Assembly: GCA_041603535.1 (NCBI GenBank)
Contig: JBFIEE010000005.1
Coordinates: 1 to 64,000 of the forward strand
Source of the DNA: HB2-32-21 sp041603535
GTDB taxonomy: Bacteria > Pseudomonadota > Gammaproteobacteria > Pseudomonadales > Porticoccaceae
Length of the DNA stretch: 64,000 nt
Direction: 5' to 3'
A program made the position numbers and the translations under genes. This document shows, in pieces, positions 33,543 through 42,869 of the stretch. The notes beneath the pieces were generated by a model. The model made no database searches. It was not told the origin of the DNA and saw nothing but the letters and a program-made list of their open reading frames with translations. How positions within the stretch are numbered: position 1 is the first letter of the stretch; every line of letters starts with the position of its first letter.

Positions 33543-35686
33543 AAAAAGCGGTCATAGTTGCTCTTGTCGCACTGGCGTTAGCCAGTTATTTTCTGTTCGA
33601 TTTGCACGGCTACCTCAGCATTACTTTTTTCCGGGATCTTTATCAGCAGCACCCGCTGGCCACGGCGGGGGTTTATTTTGCGATTTATATTGTGGCGACC
33701 AGTCTCTCGCTACCAACGGGCGCCATATTGACGCTAATCGGCGGGGCGGTATTTGGCCTCACTAGCGGGGTGGTGCTGGTGTCCTTTGCGAGCACAATAG
33801 GCGCTACGCTGGCTTTTCTGCTGTCACGTATGGTGTTGCGTGACTGGGTGCAAGGCAAGTTTGCCGCTCATATACAGGCGATTAATCGTGGCATTGAAAA
33901 AGACGGCGCGTTTTATCTGTTGTCACTGCGCCTTATACCGATATTCCCCTTTTGGTTGATCAACCTGTTAATGGGTTTAACCCCATTGCGAGCCACCACT
34001 TATTTCGTTGTTAGTCAGTTGGGGATGTTGCCCGCCACCGTGGTTTATGTAAACGCGGGGGCGGAACTGGCGGCGGTAGAGGTCCTCTCGGCTGCCGGCA
34101 TATTGACCCCGGGCTTGCTGCTATCGTTGGTATTACTTGCCCTGTTACCGTTCGTTGCCCGAGGACTGGTCGGCTATGTTGAACGCTACAGGCTTTACCG
34201 GCCCTACGTTATGCCATCACGTTTTGACACCAACCTGTTGGTCATTGGTGGTGGTAGCGCCGGGCTGGTGACGGCATTGATCGGTGCGGCGGTTAGAGCG
34301 AGAGTGACGTTGGTCGAGAAAGCTAAAATGGGCGGTGACTGTCTCAACACCGGGTGTGTACCTAGCAAAGCCCTGATTAGAGCGGGCCGGGCAGTGACCG
34401 ACATTCGCCGGGCTGCTGAACTGGGTATCGATGTCGATGAACCGCGGGTTGATTTCCCTCGGGTGATGGATCGCGTTCGACAGGTTATTGAAACTATTGC
34501 GCCACATGATTCTGTGGAGCGCTTTACTGGCCTGGGGGTTGAGTGTGTCGCGGGAGAGGCAACGCTACTGTCGCCCTGGCAAGTAAAGGTTGGTGACCGG
34601 GTGATTTGCGCCAAAAACATTGTCATTGCCAGTGGTGCCGAGCCATTTGTACCGCCGATACCCGGTATCGATCAGGTTGCGTACCTGACTTCCGACAATT
34701 TATGGGCGTTGCGTGTGCAACCGCAATCGTTGTTGGTGATGGGTGCCGGCCCCATTGGTTGTGAGCTTGCCCAGGCTTTTCAGCGGCTGGGCACCCAGGT
34801 GACGCTGGTGGACATGATGCCCCGGGTCTTGCCTCGCGAAGACATAGATGTATCGGATTTTGTGCGTCAGTGCCTGGAGCGCGACGGTGTCGAAGTTCTG
34901 TTAAACCACAGGATCGTGGGCTTCGAAAAATACCAGGGTAACGATTTCGCGTTGCTCGAGACAGATGCCGAGATGGAGGCGTCTGCCATTGCGTCGCGTT
35001 CCGCGCCACGAAAGTTGGCGTATGATAAATTACTGGTTGCGGTGGGCAGAAAAGCGCAAACCACAGGGCTGGGTCTTGACGCACTAGGGATAGAGAAAAC
35101 CGCGCAGGGTACGTTAGCAGTCGACGATTATTTACGTACACGCTTGCCGAATATTTATGCCTGCGGTGACGTTGCCGGGCCTTACCAGTTTACCCATACG
35201 GCTTCGCATCAGGCGTGGTATGCAGCGGTCAACGCCCTGTTTGGTGGCGTGAAGCGGTTTCGGGTCGATTACAGGGTCATCCCCTGGTCAACATTTACCG
35301 ACCCAGAAGTGGCCCGTGTCGGGCTCAGCGAAATAGATGCAAGGGCGCAAAATATCGCTTACGAAGTAACACGCTATCCGTTGAGCGAACTGGATCGGGC
35401 CATCGCGGATAATAGTGCCGAGGGGTTTGTCAAAGTGTTGACAGTGCCCGGCAAAGATAAAATTTTGGGTGCGGTGATTGTTGCCAGCCATGCCAGTGAG
35501 CTGCTCACCGAGTTTGTCACGGCTATGAAAGGCAAAACTGGATTAAACAGGATTCTTGGCACAGTTCACAGTTATCCGACATTCAGTGAAGCCAACAAGA
35601 TGGCTGCCGGCCACTGGAAACGCGCCCATGCACCAGCGAAACTGCTGGATTATGCCGAGAAATATCATCGTTGGAAAAGAGGTTAA
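33536..35686 (+). CDS. TVP38/TMEM64 membrane domain fused to FAD-dependent disulfide reductase
   Basis: 716 aa. Residues 1 to about 220 are a TVP38/TMEM64 (SNARE-associated/DedA-like) membrane domain with LSLPTGAILTLIGGAVFG and RLIPIFPFWLINLLMG. From about 230 it is a pyridine-nucleotide-disulfide oxidoreductase of the mercuric reductase/dihydrolipoamide dehydrogenase type: GGGSAG, redox pair GGDCLNTGCVPSK (C269, C274), a second Rossmann motif MGAGPIGCELAQ and the C-terminal HSYPTFSE. The C-terminal Cys pair and N-terminal metal domain of true MerA are absent, so mercury reduction is not implied. TTG start. Followed within 2 bp by an ArsM-like methyltransferase. Confidence 0.87.
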   Translation: MLKKAVIVALVALALASYFLFDLHGYLSITFFRDLYQQHPLATAGVYFAIYIVATSLSLPTGAILTLIGGAVFGLTSGVVLVSFASTIGATLAFLLSRMVLRDWVQGKFAAHIQAINRGIEKDGAFYLLSLRLIPIFPFWLINLLMGLTPLRATTYFVVSQLGMLPATVVYVNAGAELAAVEVLSAAGILTPGLLLSLVLLALLPFVARGLVGYVERYRLYRPYVMPSRFDTNLLVIGGGSAGLVTALIGAAVRARVTLVEKAKMGGDCLNTGCVPSKALIRAGRAVTDIRRAAELGIDVDEPRVDFPRVMDRVRQVIETIAPHDSVERFTGLGVECVAGEATLLSPWQVKVGDRVICAKNIVIASGAEPFVPPIPGIDQVAYLTSDNLWALRVQPQSLLVMGAGPIGCELAQAFQRLGTQVTLVDMMPRVLPREDIDVSDFVRQCLERDGVEVLLNHRIVGFEKYQGNDFALLETDAEMEASAIASRSAPRKLAYDKLLVAVGRKAQTTGLGLDALGIEKTAQGTLAVDDYLRTRLPNIYACGDVAGPYQFTHTASHQAWYAAVNALFGGVKRFRVDYRVIPWSTFTDPEVARVGLSEIDARAQNIAYEVTRYPLSELDRAIADNSAEGFVKVLTVPGKDKILGAVIVASHASELLTEFVTAMKGKTGLNRILGTVHSYPTFSEANKMAAGHWKRAHAPAKLLDYAEKYHRWKRG

Positions 35687-35687
35687 C

Positions 35688-36812
35688 GTGGATCAATCAA
35701 ACGTGTACAAAAATGTTCAGGAGCGTTACACACAGGGCGCCCTGGAGCGTCAGGACACCTTGTGTTGCCCGGTCGATTATGATCAGTCGCTGCTGGCGGC
35801 GTTACCGGGCGAGATTATAGATAAGGATTACGGTTGCGGTGACCCTTCACGCTACGTGCGCGAGGGCGATCGGGTTCTGGATCTAGGCAGCGGGGGTGGC
35901 AAAATATGTTACATGGCGGCGCAGTTGGTGGGTGAGCGTGGCCACGTGACCGGCATCGACATGACGGAGGACATGCTGGCGTTAGCGCGGCACTACCAGG
36001 CCGACATGGCGGTGGCGCTGGGCGGTGACCGGGTCACCTTTAAAAAGGGCTATATCCAGGATCTGGCGCTGGACGTCGTGGCTATGGAGCAGTACCTGTC
36101 AAAGCGTCCCGTTACCGATGCGGCCTCGCTGGAGGCGCTCTCTGTCTGGCAGGCTGGTCAGCGGCGTGGCCAACCGCTGATCGCAGATGCGTCGATGAGT
36201 CTGGTTATCAGTAACTGTGTGCTCAACCTGGTTGCGGAAGCTGACCGCAAGCAAATGATCAGTGAGATTTATCGCGTGTTGACTCCTGGTGGCCGTGTCG
36301 CGATTGCGGATATTGTGGCCGACGAGCCGGTGCCCGCTGCCCTGAAAAATGATGCCGAACTGTGGAGTGGCTGTATCTCGGGTGCCTTTCAGGAAGCGGA
36401 CTTTGCGGCTGCATTCGTCGAGGCTGGTTTTGTGGCAGTGGCTTATGACAAGTGGGATAGCGCACCCTGGCAGGTCGTTGACGGTATTGAATTCCGGTCG
36501 GTAACGCTTATCGCCACCAAGCCCGCGCTAGATAATGTTTATGACGGTGGCCATGCCGTACTTTACAAAGGGCCCTACGCGCAGGTTACGGATGATCTGG
36601 GTAACCTTTATTATCGCGGAGAGCGCATGGCGGTTTCCAAACGGACGTTTGATTTGTTACTGAACGGCGCTTATGGGAACGACTTTATTGGCTTTGAACC
36701 GGTTGAGGCACAAAACAAAGGGTCGTTTTGCGTTGCCGCAGGCACCCGTCGACCGGTTGCGGAAACCAAGGGCGGGTCGCAAAGCGGCGCTCAAAGTAAT
36801 AGCTGTTGCTGA
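35688..36812 (+). CDS. ArsM-like SAM-dependent methyltransferase with C-terminal CysCys
   Basis: 374 aa from GTG 35688 (AGAGG 6 nt upstream), starting 1 bp after the reductase stop. SAM motif VLDLGSGGGKICYMAAQL, a following acidic IDMTEDM, and post-motif VISNCVLNLV and VLTPGGRVAIADIV. Cysteines that could bind arsenic or another thiophile are at LCC (26-27), DYGCGDPS (50), SNC, and the terminus SNSCC. A long C-terminal domain (about 270-374) is family-specific. Looks like the ArsM group that methylates As(III), but the substrate is not proven. Confidence 0.78.
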   Translation: MDQSNVYKNVQERYTQGALERQDTLCCPVDYDQSLLAALPGEIIDKDYGCGDPSRYVREGDRVLDLGSGGGKICYMAAQLVGERGHVTGIDMTEDMLALARHYQADMAVALGGDRVTFKKGYIQDLALDVVAMEQYLSKRPVTDAASLEALSVWQAGQRRGQPLIADASMSLVISNCVLNLVAEADRKQMISEIYRVLTPGGRVAIADIVADEPVPAALKNDAELWSGCISGAFQEADFAAAFVEAGFVAVAYDKWDSAPWQVVDGIEFRSVTLIATKPALDNVYDGGHAVLYKGPYAQVTDDLGNLYYRGERMAVSKRTFDLLLNGAYGNDFIGFEPVEAQNKGSFCVAAGTRRPVAETKGGSQSGAQSNSCC

Positions 36813-36868
36813 ACTATTTTTGATCTGCTGCTGGTTAGCGGTTGACCTGCTGTCCGTCTAAAACAGCC

Positions 36869-38005
36869 CTATAGCCGAGCGAGGACAGTGTCTAAAAACC
36901 GCTGGCCAAGCGGGGTAACCGCGAGGTTCTGTGTGGAGCGAGACACCAGACCTTCTTGTTCCAGCGCCTGCCAGGCGTTGCCAATGTCTTCAAAATCAAG
37001 GCCGGTGCGAGGGGTGTAAAAGCCCCTGGGTACGCCCGCATTCAAGCGTAGCGCATTCATCAAAAACTCAACCGGTAGCTCTGCTTTATCCAGGGTTCGT
37101 GTGCCCGCCAGATAATCACCTGTTCTACCGAGATAGTCCCGTGGGTGGCGGGTTTTTCGGCAACGCTGGATCTGCTGTGTTGCTAACATGGTGACCTTGC
37201 TATGGGCGCCGGCGCCAATGCCGAGGTAATCACCAAACTGCCAATAATTTATATTGTGCCTGGCCTGGCGGCCCGGTTTTGCAAAGGCTGACACTTCGTA
37301 CTGCGCGAAGCCCGCCGCGGTTAATAGCGCGAGCCCGCCCTCCTGGATTTCCTGCAACAGGTCTTCCTCAGGCAGCGACGGTGGCGCGCTATAAAACGCC
37401 GTGTTGGGCTCGATGGTGAGCTGATACCACGACAGATGGCTCGGCGCGAGCGCGATGGCCTGCTGGACGTCTGCCAGTGCCTGTGCCGGCGTTTGCGCTG
37501 GTAGGCCATGCATCAGGTCGAGGTTAATATTGTCAAAGCCGGCGGTCTTTGCAGTGGCGACGGCTCGGATAGCGTTGTCGCCGCTGTGAATCCGTCCCAG
37601 CGCTTGCAACTGTTGATCGTTAAAACTTTGCACGCCGATGGATAAGCGATTTACCCCGCAGTGTTTGTAGTCGATAAACTTTTGCTGCTCAAAGGTACCG
37701 GGGTTGGCTTCGAGGGTGATTTCGGTGTTGTCGGCACAACCGATAATGCCCTGGGCCGCGGCGATAATCTTTTCGATCGCTGATGCTGAAAACAGGCTGG
37801 GGGTGCCACCGCCGAAAAATATTGAGGTGAGACGGCGACCCTGGGCTAGCTCGGCGTCCTGCTGTAGATCGCCAATTAGCGCCGCGACGTAAGCGTCTTC
37901 CGGCAAGTCGCCACCGGCAGCGTGGGAATTAAAATCGCAATAGGGACATTTTTTTACGCACCAAGGAATGTGTACATATAAGGATAGTGGCGGTAGTTCG
38001 AGCAC
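36869..38005 (-). CDS. hemW: HemW radical-SAM family haem chaperone
   Basis: 378 aa, GTG start. Radical SAM motif CxxxCxxC in WCVKKCPYCDF, FFGGGTPSLF and the GVNRLSIGVQSF block. HemW resembles coproporphyrinogen dehydrogenase HemN but lacks its features; it binds and transfers haem. It is 12 bp downstream of rdgB, in the conserved rdgB-hemW pair. Confidence 0.93.
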   Translation of the reverse strand: MLELPPLSLYVHIPWCVKKCPYCDFNSHAAGGDLPEDAYVAALIGDLQQDAELAQGRRLTSIFFGGGTPSLFSASAIEKIIAAAQGIIGCADNTEITLEANPGTFEQQKFIDYKHCGVNRLSIGVQSFNDQQLQALGRIHSGDNAIRAVATAKTAGFDNINLDLMHGLPAQTPAQALADVQQAIALAPSHLSWYQLTIEPNTAFYSAPPSLPEEDLLQEIQEGGLALLTAAGFAQYEVSAFAKPGRQARHNINYWQFGDYLGIGAGAHSKVTMLATQQIQRCRKTRHPRDYLGRTGDYLAGTRTLDKAELPVEFLMNALRLNAGVPRGFYTPRTGLDFEDIGNAWQALEQEGLVSRSTQNLAVTPLGQRFLDTVLARL

Positions 38006-38017
38006 AATGAGTGTCCG

Positions 38018-38620
38018 TTAAGACGGCGCGGGAAGCAGCATTGTAAGCAGGCAGGTCATGGCTTTGCCGCGATGACTGAGTCGATTTTTCTCTGCCGGGC
38101 TTAATTCTGCTGAGCTGCAGTTGCGCTCCGCCACAAAAAACAACGGATCGTAGCCGAAACCATTGTTGCCCTGCGGGCGCGTCAAAATGCGTCCGTCCCA
38201 TGTACCCTGGCAAATTAGGGGTGTGGGATCCAGCGGATGACGCAGATACACCAGCAGGCATTGAAAGCGGGCCGTGCGTTGTTCGTCAGGTACGGTATTT
38301 AACAGGTCTAGCAGCCGGGCATTGTTGTCATCATCGTTGGCCTGTGATCCAGCGAAGCGTGCAGAATAGATGCCGGGCGCACCATGCAGGAAATCTACTT
38401 CCAGGCCGGAATCGTCTGCGATGGCTGGGAGCTGTGTTAGTCGGCTGGCATGGCGGGCTTTGAGGATGGCGTTTTCGACAAAACTGAGGCCGGTCTCCCT
38501 GGCCTCGGGGACATGGAAGTCGCCCTGGGCGAGGACATTGATATTGGCTGCTGCCAGTAACTCCCTGAACTCGCGCAGCTTGCCCGTATTGTTACTGGCC
38601 AGAACTACGCTTTTCATCAT
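38018..38620 (-). CDS. rdgB: XTP/dITP pyrophosphatase (non-canonical purine NTP hydrolase)
   Basis: 200 aa. Hydrolyses dITP and XTP to keep deaminated purines out of DNA. Motifs: LASNNTGKLREF, ADDSGLEVDFLHGAPGIYSARFAG (residues 69-92) and GFGYDPLFF. Two ATGs in tandem (38620, 38617) can start it. Same strand as DUF4426, metW and metX. Confidence 0.95.
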   Translation of the reverse strand: MMKSVVLASNNTGKLREFRELLAAANINVLAQGDFHVPEARETGLSFVENAILKARHASRLTQLPAIADDSGLEVDFLHGAPGIYSARFAGSQANDDDNNARLLDLLNTVPDEQRTARFQCLLVYLRHPLDPTPLICQGTWDGRILTRPQGNNGFGYDPLFFVAERNCSSAELSPAEKNRLSHRGKAMTCLLTMLLPAPS

Positions 38621-38650
38621 ACCAGCCGCCGCTTCAGTCTGGCCGGGACC

Positions 38651-39103
38651 TTACCTGTCACGATAGAAGGTCCGCTGGAAGGACAGCTCGTCAGCAGGTT
38701 TGTCGGGGTCCTGCTGCACGCGGATTTTAAAGGTCATAAAGTCTTCGTTTTGAAAACGAAACGGCGCCAGGTAGTAGGTGGCCGTACCTTCGTTGACCTC
38801 GACAAATGCCAGTTGCTGGCGTTGGCCAAGGATGTTGGATACGTAACCGGTAACCAGCGCGGGTTTGCCGCCGATATTTACATCAGCACCTGTTTTAAGT
38901 ACAGCGATATTAACCAGCCCCCGATCCTTACCGCGAATGATGTGGTAGGTGGCGGCCACTTCCGGACTAATAAAGCTGCTATTAAAAGCGCTGTACACGA
39001 TTTCGTAACCCGCAAAGGTTTGTTGTGTGTCATTGGCGGCGCGAGCGCCCAACCAGGCGCAGGCGATGAACAGCAGCGTCAGTATCTGCGAGGTTTTCTT
39101 CAT
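38651..39103 (-). CDS. Exported DUF4426 protein
   Basis: 150 aa with a Sec signal peptide (cleavage about 23, after ARA). Sequence matches the DUF4426 family, whose gene lies between metW and rdgB in Pseudomonas (PA0388). No function is known to me. GGGAG 7 nt before the ATG. Confidence 0.85.
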   Translation of the reverse strand: MKKTSQILTLLFIACAWLGARAANDTQQTFAGYEIVYSAFNSSFISPEVAATYHIIRGKDRGLVNIAVLKTGADVNIGGKPALVTGYVSNILGQRQQLAFVEVNEGTATYYLAPFRFQNEDFMTFKIRVQQDPDKPADELSFQRTFYRDR

Positions 39104-39145
39104 GACACGTCTCCCGCTGGCGTTGTAGCCAGTCTGGCACAGTAA

Positions 39146-39739
39146 CTAGTTGCTTAAGTGGTAAATAGCTGTCTCGGCAAACATATTGGGCCATAAGCGA
39201 CACAGATATTGGTCAGGGTTGTGCTGGGTCACGGTTTCCCGATGTAGTACTTTGATACCTTTTTCGTGACATAGCGTCTCGAAATCCCGCACCGTACAAA
39301 AATGGATATTGGGGGTATCGTACCACTGGTAGGACAATTGTTTGGTGACTGGCATGCGGCCGCGCAGCATCAAATAGGTGCGTGGGCGGATGTTGCCAAA
39401 GTTCGGGAAGGTGACGATGCACTCTTTCCCCACCCGCAACATTTCATCGATGACGAGATCAGGGCGTCGCAATACTTGCAGTGAGTAAGTCATCACTACC
39501 GTGTCGAAGCTTTTGTTCTGGAAGTTGGCGAGTCCTTCGTTGATGTCTTTCTCGATAACATTGACGCCGCGAGCGATACACGCAGTGATCTGGTCGGCAT
39601 CGATTTCCAGCCCGTAACCCTCTATCTGGCGGTTATCCATGAGACTCTTAAGGAGTACGCCGTCACCGCAACCGAGGTCGAGTACACGGCCAGCGACAGG
39701 TACCCATTGCTGCAAAATGTCGAGATCTATGCGCAACAT
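39146..39739 (-). CDS. metW: Methionine biosynthesis protein MetW
   Basis: 197 aa. Class I methyltransferase fold with LDLGCGDGVLL and DTVVMTYSLQVL. MetW pairs with the MetX acyltransferase in many proteobacteria. Its ATG shares one base with the metX stop (TGATG), so the two are translationally coupled. Confidence 0.94.
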   Translation of the reverse strand: MLRIDLDILQQWVPVAGRVLDLGCGDGVLLKSLMDNRQIEGYGLEIDADQITACIARGVNVIEKDINEGLANFQNKSFDTVVMTYSLQVLRRPDLVIDEMLRVGKECIVTFPNFGNIRPRTYLMLRGRMPVTKQLSYQWYDTPNIHFCTVRDFETLCHEKGIKVLHRETVTQHNPDQYLCRLWPNMFAETAIYHLSN

Positions 39740-40908
39740 CAGCGGCCTCCCTCGGGTCCGGCGCTATCTTGCGCCACGTTCAGCATGTAGCTACGAAATA
39801 TGGCCTCATAACGTTTATTGGGTAACAAAAAGGCATCGTGGCCCATCGCTGACTCTATCTCTGTATAAACCACATCGCGGTTCGCCGCGACGAGGGCATC
39901 GACTATCTCTCTTGAGCGTGATGGCGCGAAGCGCCAGTCGCTGGAAAATGACGCGACCAGGAATTTACATTGTGCTCTGCGAAAAGCCTGTACCAGGTCA
40001 TCATTGTAGTCGCGCGCGAGGTCGAAATAGTCGAGTACTTTAGTCATTAACAGGTAGGTGTTGGCGTCGAAGCTTTCAGCAAAGCGGTCGCCCTGATAAC
40101 GCAAATAGCTTTCCACCTGAAATTCAACCGGCGCGTCCAGTCCTCGTTCGAAGGTCCCGGTGCGCAGTTCGCGACCGAAACGCTCACCCATCAGTTCGTC
40201 AGATAAATAGGTGACGTGGCCGATCATACGCGCCAGCGCCAGGCCATCCTGCGGATTGGTTTGATGATCGAGGAAGTCGCCATCACAAAATTGGCTATCG
40301 CTACGAATGGCGCGGCGGGCGATTTCGTTGAAGGCAATATTTTGCGCGGTCAGTTTAGTGGCAGAGGCTATCACCACACAGTGACGCACTCGAGTCGGCA
40401 GTTCGACAGCCCAGCGCATCGCGGTCATGCCGCCGAGGCTGCCGCCAATCACCGCGGCCCATTGGTCAATGCCCATGATATCTGCCAGGCGAGCCTGACT
40501 GGTTACCCAATCGCGAACCCGCAACGGGGGAAAGTCTTTGCCCCAGGGTTTGCCCGTCGCGGGATTAGTGGAGCGCGGCCCGGTGCTGCCGTGACAACCA
40601 CCAAGATTGTTCAGGCAAACGACGTGAAAAAGGTTGGTATCAATTGGCTTGCCAGGGCCGATGTAGTCATCCCACCAGCCTGCTTTGGCATCGCTCAGCG
40701 AATGGTATCCGGCGGCATGATGATTGCTGCTCAGAGCGTGGCAGATCAGGACGGCATTGGATTTCCTGGCATTGAGTTCACCATAAGTTTCAACGATTAA
40801 TTGATAATCGTTAAGGGTACGGCCACAACTCAGCTCGATGGATTCATCGAAGTGGAATACCTGCGGTGTTACCAGGCCGACAGAGTTTTCAGGTAAGGAA
40901 TCCGGCAT
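39739..40908 (-). CDS. metX: Homoserine O-succinyltransferase (MetX family)
   Basis: 389 aa alpha/beta-hydrolase. Nucleophile Ser in IGGSLGGMTAMRW, the oxyanion segment LGGCHGSTGPRS, Asp and catalytic His in MGHDAFLL. Activates homoserine for methionine synthesis. Succinyl specificity is inferred from pairing with metW; an acetyltransferase cannot be ruled out by eye. First gene of the metX-metW-DUF4426-rdgB-hemW run. Confidence 0.93.
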   Translation of the reverse strand: MPDSLPENSVGLVTPQVFHFDESIELSCGRTLNDYQLIVETYGELNARKSNAVLICHALSSNHHAAGYHSLSDAKAGWWDDYIGPGKPIDTNLFHVVCLNNLGGCHGSTGPRSTNPATGKPWGKDFPPLRVRDWVTSQARLADIMGIDQWAAVIGGSLGGMTAMRWAVELPTRVRHCVVIASATKLTAQNIAFNEIARRAIRSDSQFCDGDFLDHQTNPQDGLALARMIGHVTYLSDELMGERFGRELRTGTFERGLDAPVEFQVESYLRYQGDRFAESFDANTYLLMTKVLDYFDLARDYNDDLVQAFRRAQCKFLVASFSSDWRFAPSRSREIVDALVAANRDVVYTEIESAMGHDAFLLPNKRYEAIFRSYMLNVAQDSAGPEGGR

Positions 40909-41019
40909 TCTCGCGGTCGCTGTTCACAAAGCCGAGGAGTCTAAAGAGGCATGAGGGGGTTCGCAAGATAACTTTTGCCGGGCCGCTGGCAGGTTGCATT
41001 ATCCGGGTACAGCGGTCGG

Positions 41020-41310
41020 CTATGGCCGGGTAATGTTGACTGCCTCGGGAATCATTTGTGGGTTCACAACGGTGATGGTTTTTTGCCTACTGGAAGCGCC
41101 CTTAACCAGCGCAACGCGGGATTTCGGCACATTGAACTGTGCGGCCAGGTATCTAAGGAGCGCGTCGTTTGCAGCGCCGTTGGCTGCGGTCGCGGCGACC
41201 CGAACCTTCAGCCGGTCGTTGAACAATCCTGCAAAACCATGTTGCGCTGCGTTGGGCTGAATGTGGTAGTACAGCAGCAAAGTATCCCCGCGCCAACTGT
41301 AATGGACCAT
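41020..41310 (-). CDS. yggU: YggU/DUF167 family protein
   Basis: 96 aa. DUF167 pattern: IQPNAAQHGFAGLFNDRLKVRVAA and the helix GAANDALLRYLAAQF, with ending SRQKTI. Role unknown. It is 3 bp after yggT, in the conserved yggS-proC-yggT-yggU order. Confidence 0.9.
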   Translation of the reverse strand: MVHYSWRGDTLLLYYHIQPNAAQHGFAGLFNDRLKVRVAATAANGAANDALLRYLAAQFNVPKSRVALVKGASSRQKTITVVNPQMIPEAVNITRP

Positions 41311-41313
41311 TAA

Positions 41314-41904
41314 CTACATTATTCCGGGTACGAAAGCGCTGGCGAGATTCGCGGACACCGCGAGATTGTGAATGAAAATTTTTAGTACATTAAGCAACAG
41401 AAATATCAGGATTGGTGACAGGTCCAGGCCGCCCAGGGCTGGCAGCAGTCTGCGGAAAGGTGCCATCGCCGGTTCCATCAGCTGCGACAACAGCGCCACT
41501 GCAGGATGGTGGCTTTGTGGCGCGACCCAGCTCAGGATGATGATAATCAGTAAGCCATAGAAGTAAATGTTCAGCAACATGGTCGCCATACCCAGCAGGG
41601 ACCAGATCAGCATCGGCAGGATGGGAACAAACTGACCGTTATAAATCAGCACAGAGCTTTGAATCGCTAATATTGGCACGGCCATAGCCAGTGCCAATGC
41701 GGCCGTATTAACATTTTTAATGGTCGGAAAAACTTTAGCTAACACAATTAAGGGGGCGGCGGTGGCCTTGACGATAAACTGGGACACCGGGTTATAAAAA
41801 TTGGCGCGGCACAGTTGCAATAAGAAGCGTAGCAGGGTGACCAACAGGTAGGCATTGGCCAGTGCCTGAATCAAATAAATACTGATTTCAGTAAAGGTGC
41901 TCAT
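41314..41904 (-). CDS. yggT: YggT family integral membrane protein
   Basis: 196 aa from ATG 41904 (MSTFTEISIYLIQALANAY); the frame is open 17 codons upstream but those do not match. Two YggT repeats, each with two helices and a conserved R(F/R)LLQL or RRLLPALGGLDLSP segment. Resembles osmotic-stress-linked YggT/YlmG membrane proteins; function uncertain. Confidence 0.9.
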   Translation of the reverse strand: MSTFTEISIYLIQALANAYLLVTLLRFLLQLCRANFYNPVSQFIVKATAAPLIVLAKVFPTIKNVNTAALALAMAVPILAIQSSVLIYNGQFVPILPMLIWSLLGMATMLLNIYFYGLLIIIILSWVAPQSHHPAVALLSQLMEPAMAPFRRLLPALGGLDLSPILIFLLLNVLKIFIHNLAVSANLASAFVPGIM

Positions 41905-42008
41905 CAAGGGTTTCCGTAGTTGATTTGAAGGTGGTCGAATTGATAATGGTTGCATTGACGGGGGTTAAATTGATCCATGCAGCGCCGCCGCGGAAGTAGC
42001 GGGATAGT

Positions 42009-42830
42009 TCAGCTGTTAATGGCGTCTTCGGCCATTTCCGTCGCTCGTTGGTAGGCTGTTTGCATCGCCTGTTCGAACAATTGCGGAAGTCCCCCCGCCA
42101 TGAGTTCATGGAGCGCACGTTCAGTGGTCCCCCCCGGTGAGGTGACCTGGCGTCGGAGTTCGGCCGGCTCAACAGTCCCTTGTGCAGCCATGGTTGCCGC
42201 GCCTAGAGCTGTTTGAATACTTAACTGGCGAGCGGTATCCCGATCGAGGCCCAGCTTGACACCGGCGTCTTCCATGGCTTCCATGATCAGGAAGAAATAG
42301 GCCGGGCCGCTACCGGACAGAGCAGTGACGCGGTCGATATCCTGTTCCGCGTCCAGCCAGCAAACGGTTCCCACCGCAGCCAGGATTTTTTCAGCCTGCT
42401 CGCGCTGTGCTGAGCTGACCAGCTTTGTGGCAAACAAGCCCGCCGCGCCCTGCTGTACCAGGGCTGGCGTGTTGGGCATGCAGCGCACAATAGGAACGCC
42501 GTCGCCGAGCCAGGTCTCTAGTGCGGCAACCGGAATGCCTGCCGCGATCGAGATCACCAGCGGCAGGTGTTTGACGGTGTCCGCGAGCCCGGTGGCCACG
42601 GCCTTCATGATCTGCGGTTTTACAGCCAGAATGACAACATCCGCAGCGGCGGCGGGGTTGTTGCTGGCATGCAGGGCGATTGCAAACGCCTTGCCCAATC
42701 GCTGCCTTGATTCGGCCGATGGATCACAGGCCGCTATACATGTTGGGGGATAGCCCTGTTCCAGGAGGCCGCCGATCAGGCTGCTTGCCATATTGCCCCC
42801 GCCGATAAACACTAGTTTCGGATTACTCAA
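42009..42830 (-). CDS. proC: Pyrroline-5-carboxylate reductase
   Basis: 273 aa. Last step of proline synthesis. NADPH-binding FIGGGNMASSLIGGL, the MPNTPALVQQGAAGL active-site region, and ALSGSGPAYFFLIMEAMEDAGVKLGL (residues 165-190) with the catalytic/substrate Ser-Gly. TTG start; AGGAG lies about 9 nt upstream. Follows yggS. Confidence 0.96.
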   Translation of the reverse strand: MSNPKLVFIGGGNMASSLIGGLLEQGYPPTCIAACDPSAESRQRLGKAFAIALHASNNPAAAADVVILAVKPQIMKAVATGLADTVKHLPLVISIAAGIPVAALETWLGDGVPIVRCMPNTPALVQQGAAGLFATKLVSSAQREQAEKILAAVGTVCWLDAEQDIDRVTALSGSGPAYFFLIMEAMEDAGVKLGLDRDTARQLSIQTALGAATMAAQGTVEPAELRRQVTSPGGTTERALHELMAGGLPQLFEQAMQTAYQRATEMAEDAINS

Positions 42831-42869
42831 ATTCCTGGTCTCCTAAAGACAATTGTCCGCCAGCCGGAT

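Noticed and set aside
33536..35686. Calling this a mercuric reductase
   Set aside because: No N-terminal metal domain and no C-terminal Cys pair; no merR, merT or merP nearby.
40216..40800. 194-codon open frame antisense to metX
   Set aside because: metX has nucleophile and His motifs in the minus frame; no family likeness in the antisense product.
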